DNA from: Phoebastria nigripes
Taxonomy: Eukaryota > Chordata > Aves > Procellariiformes > Diomedeidae
Direction of reading: 5' to 3'
Assembly (NCBI GenBank): GCA_035582835.1
Contig: JAYKAV010003110.1
Span: 2,350,498-2,414,497, forward strand
Length of the DNA stretch: 64,000 nt
The notes beneath the pieces were generated by a model. That model was not told the origin of the DNA. It searched no databases and saw nothing but the letters and a program-made list of their open reading frames with translations. The translations under genes and the position numbers were made by a program. Shown here in pieces: positions 38,216 through 48,712 of this stretch. Numbering within the stretch: the stretch's first letter is position 1; the number at the start of each line of letters is the position of its first letter.

Positions 38216-38340
38216 GAGGCTATAAATATATACATATATATTTAGGCTATATGTGTATAGGCTATATATATATTTAGGCTATATATATATTTAGGCTATA
38301 TATATTTAGGCTATGTATATTTTTATATATGCACATGTAT
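38216..38340. repeat. (TTTAGGCTATATATATA)n minisatellite
   Basis: The word 'aggctata' recurs about six times between 38216 and 38315, with spacings of about 13-23 bases and separated by variable (TA)n runs. It then grades into 'tatatttttatatatgcac'. This is a microsatellite-rich minisatellite that probably varies in length. Confidence 0.85.
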
Positions 38341-39078
38341 ATACACTGAAGAGTTTACAAGTATTTTTACAGAAGAATGTCACATCTTTAAAGGTCAATA
38401 AAAATATAAGGGTTTCAAATCATGGCCATTAAAAATAACCCTCTAGACAAGCATTTCCTTTTTTCCCCTGTGGCTAAAATTTACAGGCCAAAATTGTGGT
38501 GGATTTAATCCTGGACAGATTGCCACTGCAGTATCTTAACCCTGGAGTACCTGACAGTGCAGTATCTTGCCCCAGTAATATTAAAAAGGAGAAAGCCCCA
38601 GCTAGCTCTGGAACTTGCTTTAGGTCCTGGAAACACCTCTGATACCAACCACTAAAGGTGTGTAACATTCCTATTTGCCTTTATTCACTGTAAGGGCTGG
38701 AAATATCTACGCTGCAGGCGTGGCAAGGCAGTTAGTCCCCTCTCCTGGAGGTGGCTTCCCGCCAGCTGACCCCATTCCAGGTACATCCCTTTCACCGCAA
38801 GATTGCCAAGCACCACAACAGAGGAAGAGCAAAAAATTGGTTTCATGAGTATGAGATTTACAGGGAAAGAAAGGAAGGAAACTTCAATGTTTTCAAAAAA
38901 TCTCGTAAGGCCCATATGGCTATGTATTACCATATCACTGAATAGATCAGGAAACAACATATAAAAACATCACTTTAAACCTGTAGTTAGGGTATTAGGG
39001 GCCTGATCCAATGCCAAGGGAAGACAATAGGGAGGGTTTGTATCAAATGCTGAATGCCCTCTGAGCCCATCAAAGGGA
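38341..39078. other. Unique non-coding DNA
   Basis: Open frames of 64-91 codons occur on both strands without a recognisable domain. 'gggcctgatccaatgcc' at 38999 may be a palindromic-repeat arm. Confidence 0.4.
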
Positions 39079-39174
39079 TTATGGACCATTTGACGAATCT
39101 GTATCATCCTGTGCAGGACCATGCTAATCTTATTGTGCCATTTCAATTGTGGTAAACATGCAGCTGACGCAAAC
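39079..39174 (-). pseudogene. U6 snRNA pseudogene
   Basis: Read on the minus strand, this stretch is collinear with almost all of the spliceosomal U6 snRNA. The plus strand shows the reverse complement of GATTAGCATGG within 'ccatgctaatct' (39119-39130). It also shows the intramolecular-stem segment as 'atcatcctgtgcagg' (39103-39117), the 'ttcaattgtggtaaacatg' equivalent of CATATACTAAAATTGGAA (39141-39159) and a decayed 5' end 'cagctgacgc' (39161-39170). The essential ACAGAGA box is altered to ACAATAA, the 5' stem is mutated and length is about 96 rather than 106-107 bases. It is therefore a non-functional retro-copy. No proximal sequence element or properly placed TATA box was seen upstream. 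U6 pseudogenes are usual LINE-mobilised by-products. Confidence 0.85.
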
Positions 39175-39489
39175 ATATATAAGACTTACTTACTTTTTTT
39201 CCAAATCCCAAAGGATTTGTTGAAGGACACCTAAAACTTCCCCTCCTTCTTGCATATCTTAGTATCGCAACTTACTGAAACATTTAAAGAACTTCAGAAT
39301 TTCTTCATACAACGTCTACGTCAACTCCCTTACTTAGCTAATAAAACCAAACTCAACCAAATCAAATAGGATTATTGATTCTTCCTTCACAGAAAATATT
39401 TTGCCCATTAATGAAAAGTTGTCTTATATAAAGGAATTCATTTTTTTTTTATTGGCGTTAGACACACAGACAGACAGAAATAAGCTGCC
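39175..39489. other. Unique AT-rich DNA
   Basis: Nothing recognised beyond short A and T runs. Confidence 0.45.
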
Positions 39490-39745
39490 ATTCTTCCATT
39501 TGATAGCCAGACGCTGCCAGTTGTTGCTAGGGCAGTCATGCTGTTAAATTAGGTCTAATGAACGAGTAATTGCTTTAGGTATAGTGAACCATTTCAAAGA
39601 AAACAAGGATTCTAATTGATTTGCAATTTGTTTGGCACATTGCATTGTCTGGGGCTATTGATTAGTCTTCTGGATTTCACACTGCATGTGTTTCCCTTTA
39701 TTAAGGGAATAACAGGTTACTGATTACTTTCCTTCTGGGTTTAAT
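39490..39745. promoter_or_regulatory. Candidate conserved non-coding element
   Basis: A repeat-free stretch of mixed composition, rich in words such as TTAAATTAGG, GAGTAATTGC, TCTAATTGATTTGCAATTTG and CTATTGATTAG. It also contains 'ctgccagttgttgctagggcagtc'. The texture resembles vertebrate developmental enhancers. It has no coding potential. Conservation is an inference that needs cross-species alignment. Confidence 0.25.
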
Positions 39746-40627
39746 GTAGCGGTTAATGTCTACTTTGTTCTTGTGTCATGTCACAGGCAAGGAAGGAATA
39801 ATATGCAAGTGGGTGGCCCTTTGCTAAGAAACTCCCCTGCTGCTTTGAGCTGTGTACTCTAAGACACGCTGAAAAGCAGATCAAGAGAAAGGGTTAGAAT
39901 AGCAGGACTCACAAGTTATGGCCTGAGTCAGGCTAGACCCAGGCTAGAAACTTGGCTTTCCTTCGCTAGCAAAGCACAACACATTATGAAGCGGTTGGTG
40001 GTAGATTTGTTCTTGTTTGATTATATGTCTCTATATAAGGAAACATACTATAGTTTTATATGCCTCGGTTTATATACAACAGCATCTTAAATAAGGAAGC
40101 TTACAACATATTTATCCTTTTGCTGCAAGAGATTTACTCCATAGCATACATATTCTGGAGAGCATGCCATTGCACATTTTAAATCTATCTTGGTTTGTGA
40201 AAAAGTGAGTTCGTTTAATTAACAGCTTTGTTCCTTTCATAGGACAACTTTTTATATTAAAAAATATATTGCATATTTAAAAATATATTGTATATTAAAA
40301 ATATACAAAATTTAAAAATATTGTATCTTAAAGTGTAATTAATTTCTTATTTCTTAACATTTTTAGCTAAAAATGTAATCCTTAGCACATCTTTAACAGG
40401 TATGATGGTAAATAAAACAGGCTTCGTTGTTCTAAAATTGATCGTGGCTCTGGAGATTATTTAGCTTTGTATTTTGTGGCCCTGTGTTGGGAACCAGTAC
40501 AAATGAAATGAAATATAGGCATTTAGATTACTTACAAGGTCTAAGGAATCATGATTTTGTGTCCTTACTATGTGTCTTCCTCTCAGATGGATCAGCCATG
40601 TAACATTCATGTATCTGAAGATCTCTA
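39746..40627. other. Unique AT-rich DNA
   Basis: Includes a simple AT-rich patch at 40245-40330 with repeated 'aaaaatatattg' words. No gene was recognised. Confidence 0.45.
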
Positions 40628-40700
40628 CATAAGCCTGATCCAAAGCCTGTTGAAGTCAACAGTAAACCTCTCACTGATTTTCAGAAGCTTTTGCCGGTGA
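40628..40700. repeat. Sauropsid palindromic repeat copy (one arm and core)
   Basis: 'aagcctgatccaaagcctgttgaagtcaacagtaaacctctcactgattttcag' matches 'agcctgatccaaagcccattgaagtcaatggaaagactcccattgatttcag'. The core CTGTTGAAGTCAACAG is a near-perfect palindrome, with both halves carrying compensating changes from CCATTG/CAATGG. Confidence 0.65.
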
Positions 40701-43700
40701 GCCCATCAACTTTCTTGATTCATCTCTTGAGAACCCATACATCATTTCAACAAGTAACATAAGTTTCATTGCCAGGTGAGCCACCATGCAGTGCTCTAAG
40801 TGCCCTAAAGCTCCAGGTAGCACCAGTGACACCAAGTGAGCAATCTCAAAAATCTAGACTTTACTCCATGTGCCAGGATTTGAAATATCTAATGCTGTAA
40901 AGGTATTTTTCCTGAGTTGTTATAAAGATTATTATCAGTAAATTGCCTGCACACTATGATTTTTTTTCTAAAAAGGACTACGATACATCTCTGAAATACA
41001 ACATTGGTCAGGTTCAGTTTAGTCCAAAGATAAATTTTAAACTTGGTAGCTCATGATCTTTCATGATCTAGAAGTTGCTGATTTCTAAGTATTTGCAGTG
41101 GGATATAGAGCAGCTGTGACTTATCGTGAATTCATCCTGAATTTCAGGTCATCCCAAATGTCTTAATTAAATCAGTTCCACACTTTCAAATCCCTGTTAG
41201 ACTGAAATTAATGAAGCCCTTGGTCTTATAGGCAGAAACATAAGAAAGAGTCTCAACAATGGAAACAAAAATAACAGCAGCCAAAAAAATATTTTGGTAT
41301 CATGTTTGGCAACCATTTGGCATGCACCAGGTATAGAATATAGTGCTCTAAAACTGTCACTGCTGTTTTGGGATGCCCTATATAATTAATTTTTGCTACC
41401 CCGTTCACAAATGATTGAACCATTGTATACCGAATGTATATACCAAATACCAGACATATACCAAAATAATTCTTATAACTTAGCAGATCATAATCTATTT
41501 CTTTCTATATTCTATGATCTTATGACATCAGCATGCCCGAGCCATACAAAATGTGTACTTATGTATATATTAAATTCGTAATTAAATATATTTTATACCA
41601 TATGGGTGACCTAATATAATTGTAAAGTAAGAAAAACCATAAAATTTTAATTCCCCTGTGTTTGTATTTTAAGCCTTATATGTGGTGGGGGGAAGTCTGG
41701 GATGGGAGCAAGATAGTGCAACCATTCAATAGTTATGGTGGACCACAGGTTTGGGGCTAGCGATTTGAGGAACTTGCAGAGACAATGCAAGAGAGTCGAG
41801 ACATTAATATTTCTCACTTCCCCCAGCCTTTGATTCAGTAAGATAAACCTGAAAAGGACCATTTTCAAGCAGGAATGCTCACAGGAAAAGATATCAGTAG
41901 CTATTGAGAATTAAGATTAGAGTCCAAGCATACTCCAACCACAACCCTTAAACCAGATTAGAGATTAGACTAAATGTGAGCAGTATAGAAGCAAGTATCC
42001 TAACATGATATGACCTGAACCTTCCTAAATGGCATGTTACAGCCCATCATTTGGACCACTGTGTGCTATTGGAGAAACTCAAGATGGCTTTAATGGGGAT
42101 GATCCAAGCTGATCTCTTTCAATAAAGTATACACATAGAGGTAGATTGCTGTATTAAGATGATGAGTTTCCCCCAATTCAGGGAAATCTTCTATGTACTA
42201 TGTATGCGTATTATCGCTATGCAAGCTTAAGCTTTTCATTTCCTCTCTCTTCTTTGTTCCCACCAGGATTGAGATATGGCATTTAATTTTCAACAAAATT
42301 ACGTGGAACGTGACAATGAAGCAATGATCAGAAGTGATTCTACTTTTCACCTTTAGTTGTAGGGCTGGCTGTGGAACGAAGGCCAGGGATGCATCACAGC
42401 TAACAGATACTGCACTGACGAATTCAAGAGCCAACATGCTGTTGTCAGTAAGGTTATTATGCAGTTGCTGCGTTCCAGTGAAATCTTTTTTTCTGCTTAG
42501 TGGGGGGACTTACAGGGGAAATTCTGTTTCCTAAATCTTCTTCTACATCTTCTTCTCTTGGGTTCAAATAGTCAAGTTTTATGCCTAGGTCCACAAAGTT
42601 GCATATGCTGTGGGGTGGTCCAGGATTCTGGCCTCTTAAGTATCCAGTAAAGAACCTGGCTGCCAAAGGCCACACCTCCCTTCTGACCATATGAAGGGCT
42701 GTGTACAAAAGACGGCTGCATGTGCCCAGATTTCACCCTGAAATGGGGTTTCCATGCACCCAGGGAAGACACCAGGCCTGACAAAAGAAGTAATGCCAAT
42801 ACTCCTGTGGCGAGTGTTCCACTTTTTAGAAAAGAATTGAAAATTTGCTAGGACAGAGAGAAGGAATGTGAGATGAATGACAGCTGAGCCTAGTACTTAG
42901 GATAATTGCACAGGTTGAAGAAGTCCCGAGTTCCCTCCTCCTGAGGGAACTGTAGTTTATCCAACAGGTACAATTCAGTGAAGAACTAAGACTCTCCTCT
43001 TTTCTAGCTAGTTAAGTTCCCTAATCTTTAGAAGCACCTGTAAAAATGTACAAACAGTGGACATTTACCTATGGAAACCAAATTCAAAGGCCAGCACCTA
43101 CCCAAAGCTTTTTGTCTCTGACAACACATCTCCCAGTGAACCAGACTGGGAAAAATTGTACCAGGGAGAAAAACAGCACTTGTGGCACACAACTTACTTT
43201 CTGTCTAGAAGGAACAAAAATAAGTGTGTATCAATGCCTCAGCCACCCAACGCGTCATTCAGTATGTTAATATAAGTCCATCTTCTTTTGTGCGTTAAGC
43301 CGAGACATAAGCTTGTGAACTTTGCATCAGCCCTGGCTAGCAGAGTTAAAATCACACTCTGCTGTGTACTGGACTCTGCCTTACAGAGGATGCAGGCAGG
43401 ATATATCTACCTCATGGGCCACCGCGAAGCTCAGCTTACCACTACTGCTTATCATTGACAACAGAAAGATTCTTCTTAGCATGATATAAACAGCAATCTA
43501 TAAACAGACTTTTTTCCAGCTAAAATGTAAGTCGCTATAGGCATTGGGTGCCTGTGGCTTTAAGACAGAAATCTTGATTGCCCCCTTTGATGTAGATACT
43601 TAAACCACCCATGAGTGGCTAATTCTTTCCATGGCTATAGACTTTAGTTTCTCAGCTGTTGTATATGAAAATATTTTCATTGAAGTCCACGGAGGTTATG

Positions 43701-44261
43701 GTCATCAAGAATATTACCTTAAATATCAGATAGCTCCTCAGAAATGGAATGCATTTTCCATTCTTATTTTCATTAGTTGTTCTCCGTCACCAATCGTANT
43801 ATTGCATGGAAGCCACAGAAGTACTGAGCCTAGTGTGCTGGGTACAGTTGAAACATGCCTGATAGCGATCCTTACTCTTGTAAGTGATCCTTCTATCATT
43901 ATTGCCTTAACTGAAGGCTTGGACTCCATAGTTTAGTCTTACTCTCATACCTCGCTCTGTCTTCTTTGGGAAAATCACACTGATCCTGGAGAATGTTTTT
44001 GTTGCTTCTTTCTGACTCCATCTGTGATGAGCTTTTTTATTAAAAAATAAGGTCAAAAACTACAGTTGCTGAGACAGCTTACTTCTGTCTAACATGGCTT
44101 GGCTGGTTAGTATGCAGAGGAACAAATCACATTTTAAAATATTTAAAAAACATGGAGGAGCTTTTAAAGAACTGTTTAAAAAACTGCTCTTGGTTTAGTG
44201 CCAGCTACAGATGCCATGCTGATTACAGAAGATTACATAAATTCCCCAAGCCTTATTAGCA
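40701..44261. other. Unique non-coding DNA
   Basis: Scattered open frames up to 101 codons show no recognisable domain; the 43631-43936 frame includes the ambiguous base at 43799. 'cattgaagtccacggaggttatgg' at 43679 may be another palindromic-repeat core. Confidence 0.4.
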
Positions 44262-44352
44262 TCTCACTTACACCTATAAAATTGAGAAGAATTCCACTGG
44301 AGTCACTGGAGTTACACAGGTGTAAGCCTGTGCTTGAGAAGAATATGGCCCT
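44262..44352. repeat. Sauropsid palindromic repeat copy, both arms
   Basis: 'ctcacttacacctataaaattgagaag' (left), 'ttccactggagtcactggagtta' (core) and 'cacaggtgtaagcctgtgcttgagaagaatatggccc' (right) preserve the layout 'ttacacc.gtgtaaa..gagaag.a.ctccactgaagtcaatggagttacac.ggtgtaa...gagaagaatctggccc'. This is the best preserved member of the family in the window. Confidence 0.7.
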
Positions 44353-44629
44353 TCTGGTTAGCAAGCTACCAGTGCTTTCAGTGGGTCCAGTTATCTCTAC
44401 CTATCTACTAATACAAAAAGAAAAACAAAGCAAAACATGCAGGGTATGATCTGTCTATGTAAATACTTCAATCTTCATTGATTTCAACCAAGTTGCACAG
44501 ATTTAGGTGTCAGCTGAATTTTGACCTGAATATGTACAGAAAAAATCCAACTTTCTGGCATCTTTGTTGTAGCACATTACTGAGATTTTTATACAGCGTG
44601 TATTGCTAAACAAAGGAAAAGATGACTAG
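44353..44629. other. Unique DNA with a possible repeat relic
   Basis: 'cttcattgatttcaacc' (44473) and 'gtcagctgaattttgacc' (44510) could be further decayed palindromic-repeat pieces. Nothing else was recognised. Confidence 0.35.
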
Positions 44630-45260
44630 AGCAGGTCAAACCAAAGTTTCATCTAGCTCTGGAAGCCTCTCTGTAACAGTGGCTTAGAACGGGGTGTAAG
44701 ATGTTCAAGGAAAAGCTGTGTATGTGCAGAGGGAGCTTTCCCTGCTATACAGTTGCATATCCTGCCAGTTTCAGAGACTTTTGAGCCTGAGGCCACATAA
44801 GTAGATCATGGGTACTGTTGAGGACCTACGTCCTATGAATCCAGCCATTTCTTCTTTCAGCCCATTTAGCCATTTGCCCCATGCCATCCTGTGGCAATGT
44901 GTTCCACAGCTTAATTATGCACCATGAGAAAAAGTCATTGCTTTTGAGCCTTTTCATCTGGGTGATTTTATTGAATGCCCCTCAACTATTTTTTAAGACG
45001 ATGCAATTAGTTTTCTTCACTCACTTTCTCCGCACCACCTATAAATGTAGAAGCCTCTACTATATCCCAGTCAGTCATCTTTCCCATACTGATCAGTCTG
45101 TTTAGTTTTTCCCGACTCGAATGCCGTTCTACACCATTGCTCATCCTTGTTGAATTTATTTTCTATGTCTACTGTTACTCTCTTTTGAGGTGGCTTGCAA
45201 GACCAACGAACAGTATTCAAGATGAGGGCATACCATTAATTTGTGCATGATAGTCCTTAC
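44630..45260 (-). mobile_element. Old CR1 LINE 3' region, antisense
   Basis: Plus-strand landmarks follow the antisense 3' end of an old archosaur/turtle CR1 in order. 'ggtcaaaccaaagtttcatctagc' (44634) matches the 'gggtcagaccaatggtccatctagc' word. 'caatgtgttccacagcttaattatg' (44897) and 'tataaatgtagaagcctctac' (45040) follow. Next come 'gtcatctttcccatactgatcagtctg' (45074) and 'cagtattcaagatgagggcatacc' (45210). The 44881-45105 open frame lies wholly inside the repeat and is not a gene. Confidence 0.85.
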
Positions 45261-45939
45261 TCTTTTCTGGGTTTTGGGTTGTTTTTTGTTTTTTTTTTTT
45301 CCATTTCTACAATATGGACCATACACTAGTAATGATTCTGAAGGATTGCTAGTAGGATTGTGAAGGCCTTCCTTTGTAAATCAAACACCTCCAGGGATAA
45401 CACCACCACGTGTTCACATGAAAAGCAGTGAGAGGTTAGTATATTCCATGATTCTTTTTGCGTTATTTAGCTGACAGTAGTAACAAAGAGCATTAGAACT
45501 TTGTGACCTGCCAGGTTTCCACAGATTGCCACCAAGAGCTGCACAGACAACCAGTGGCCACGAACCAATGATTGGGAACCCAAGTGCAAAGAATAGTTCA
45601 TAGTAATTTTTCCAAAAAGTTGGGATGATCCTATGTTCTACCAGTGTAGAAAAGCCTTAATACCTTCACTGTGGTCCCAAGCTCTCGAATAAGATGAGAA
45701 GTTATTACTCTACAAAAGAATCATGTACTTCTTGAACAATACAAAGTTGAGAATAAAAACAAATTTGTTCCTTAGAAATTGCCTAGTGAAGCAGTTGTTT
45801 CATACTGCCTGTTGAACATTTGGGTAGACTGATTCAAATGTTAAAGCTGTGTTCAAACCAGAAAAAATAAAAATAATAAGCTGTCAGAATAATTACTAAG
45901 AACATACAAGGATTATACAAAGTAAACTGCAGCCTGCAA
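45261..45939. other. Unique non-coding DNA
   Basis: A T-rich run follows the LINE (45276-45300). No gene was recognised. Confidence 0.45.
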
Positions 45940-46640
45940 AAAGAGAATTGCATGTTAGCTAATTGTTAATTTTAGCAATTGCAATGGCTAATTACTGTGG
46001 CACACATTGACTATTAGCATGATGCCCCAGCACCTGCTTTCTCCAATGAACAGATTTCTTCATTGCTCGTGCAGGAGCAAAATGTGTAATTATTGGCCAT
46101 CATTGGGGCGATTTTTCAGTGATTCTTTTGTGTGATGTGAATAAAGCATAATGACATATTTTATTAGAGGGCAAATAGCTGTTTGTTAATGGAAATGATT
46201 CGAAATCCAAGAAACTAGGAGCTAGGAGCATGTTTTCAGTATCAGCATGAATTCAAATGTATTTTCTTTTAACTCTTTATAAAAGAAGCATAGAAATCAA
46301 ATCTAAACTTAGTATAATATATTTAATGATATGTGCAAACACAGCATTGATTAATTGCCTCAAATGTTTTCAATGCTACACCATTTCATTTGTTACAGCA
46401 GTCTGCTAAATTTATGCATTTCTTATTTAAACTCTTCTTTCCTGGGCATATAGTGTTAGCAAGATTATGTGGCTTGTTCCTCATTTACTGGGAAAAAAAA
46501 TCATCTTTGTAACTTAAGCAACAATTATGGGCTTTATGAGGCACATTTTCATTGCACACATTGTAGAACACAGTGCACTGGCATTATTATTCCAGAAAGT
46601 ACATGCTTGAATGTATCTATCAAGACCCAAATGTCAGCTA
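45940..46640. promoter_or_regulatory. Candidate conserved non-coding element cluster
   Basis: A repeat-free stretch in which homeodomain-like words are unusually dense: GCTAATTGTTAATTTTAGC, GGCTAATTACTG, GTGTAATTATTGG and TGATTAATTGCC. Interspersed are 'gatgccccagcacctgc' (46021) and 'ggccatcattggggcg' (46095). No frame is open for long. The composition and motif density are typical of developmental enhancers, but conservation cannot be seen here. Confidence 0.3.
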
Positions 46641-47302
46641 CTGAATAGATTATGCATAGTTATCCAAAACAGAATATAGATACATAAAATCTCAGCAACA
46701 GAATACTCAATTTCTGAGGAAAGATTTTTATTAGATAAACTGCATGATACTTTTGAAGAACAATGCAAATGAAAAAATTACATATGAACCTTAGACTACA
46801 GTGGTGTTTAAAATAGCAAACTGCTTTGTCATTTTTGAAGGACAGGTTACGGCTAGAATAAGAAAGCTAGCCTTTTCATTTTGCTTTTATTTGAATACTG
46901 TTCAAAGTTGAAAAAAAAAGGGTTACTAGGGGACATATCTTGCTGAATTCCACTGACGTAAATCTAGACTAACTTGATGGAAAACAATGAAGTGACTTTG
47001 GATATCCAAGGAAAGTAGAAGCCTTGTGAACCTCTGTGAAACTTTTAACAATAAGTAGGAAACCTAAGCCTCTTATAGACTCTTCAGATAATGAAGCCAA
47101 AAATTTAACGCTACCTTAGAAGTATAGTAATAAGAGATTTTTTGGCATGACTCTGATTTCGTTCCATTTTGACAAAGATCCAGTGGCTGAACTTTGATTA
47201 AATTTGACCCAATTGACAAACACACGAGTTAGATGAAATTCAGACCTAATGGATGCATATGAAATGACTGATTGAAGTAAACTCGGTTTTAAAAGCATAT
47301 TC
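46641..47302. other. Unique AT-rich DNA
   Basis: No gene was recognised. 'tgctgaattccactgacgtaaatc' (46942) may be a palindromic-repeat relic. Confidence 0.4.
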
Positions 47303-47326
47303 AAATAAATAAATAAATAAATAAAT
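47303..47326. repeat. (AAAT)6 microsatellite
   Basis: Six uninterrupted AAAT units. Confidence 0.95.
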
Positions 47327-48649
47327 CACGCACACAGGAAGATATAGTAAAGGATCATAACTTTTACATTTCTTCTACAATTGCGTATGATACATGTATC
47401 GCATTTTAAAACTGTGGCTTCAAAGGCCACCATAAGAAAAATTAACCCAACTCTACATACACTGAAAATCTGGCTCATCCCATATAGCCAAGTCTGAGTT
47501 ATTTACAAACTTGAGGAAGAAACTGTGAATAGGCACTTCCTCTTCTCACCCAGGGCCTATAGCTTCTCTGCTGTTGCAAGATGTAGATAAGTTTGGTATT
47601 CAGGTTCACTGTTTGACCCATTAAACTGGTATTGAGGTATAATTTGTGTGTTTTCCCAGTACGGTTGCACATAGAATGGGGTTCATTTCCACAAGTTTGA
47701 ATAAATTTATCCAGTTCAGTGAACCTGTTGTTAAGCTCAGCAAAACTCAGTAGGTGGCTTTAAAGTCCTGTAATTAGCCCATTACATAAAATCTGTACTT
47801 TAGATTTTTGCACATTGGTTAATAAGTATAACATGCTTCGTATATATAAATAACACTACATTAAATGATGCAATATAAAGGAATTAAAGGCCAAAGTAGT
47901 TAAATAAAATACTTGAAGGAGATCTCAAATTAGCATGTTTAATTCCAACTCATTGAACAGGAAAAGGCTTTAGCCTTACTGTATCAGTTCCATACAATGT
48001 GCAGAATAGCAGATATTTAGTCTCCATTTTACATAAGGTCGCTGTCATCCCTGACCTCTGTGTGACTTTGGAAAAATGTTCTAATTAGCTTGTTTCTTTT
48101 AAAATCTAATCATTACAATGTCTAAATATAGTCATGAATTACCAAGACAGCACTTGCCTCAACAATTTTTCATAGTTTGTACATAGCTAATTAATTCTTG
48201 ATCCTTAATTTTTGCTTTCCAAATGAAATATGTGAGGAAAATGAAGTCTACAGCTAATTAACCCGTGCAATGCTTACTGTTTCATAGTAAAAACACTTAC
48301 CTTAAAGTTCAAGCTTTTTAGTAGCTGTAAAACACAGCTTTGAATCCTATTGCAATAGGTCAAAGTTCCACTTCAATCTGACAGATTATTATATTTTTTA
48401 GTTTTAAATGTTGAAAAAATTACATAACCAAAATCCCAGACTTCAGTTTTTCTTCAAATCTATTTATAAATTCCATGATATTAATTAATATATTGAAAGG
48501 TAATGTTACTTATATAACCATTATCTTTTTTGAATTTTTTTCTATTTATATATAATGAATAATAAATTTTTCTATTTATATATAACAAACCCTCTTCAGA
48601 GATTCAACGTTATCAATGCATGAAGAAATATGTTTGAGAAGTTTTGTAT
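47327..48649. other. Unique AT-rich DNA
   Basis: No gene was recognised. 'tctatttatatataa' occurs at 48541 and 48571 (local duplication). A weak MIR-like word, 'ctctgtgtgactttgg', lies at 48057. Confidence 0.4.
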
Positions 48650-48712
48650 AAATGCACATATGCATACATACATCTATCTATCCATATATATACACACACA
48701 CATATATATATA
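48650..48712. repeat. Compound CATA/TCTA/CA/TA microsatellite
   Basis: 'catacatacatctatctatcc' grades into (TA)n, (CA)n and (TA)n again. Confidence 0.85.

Noticed and set aside
44881..45105. 74-codon plus-strand frame
   Set aside because: Lies fully inside an antisense CR1 remnant.
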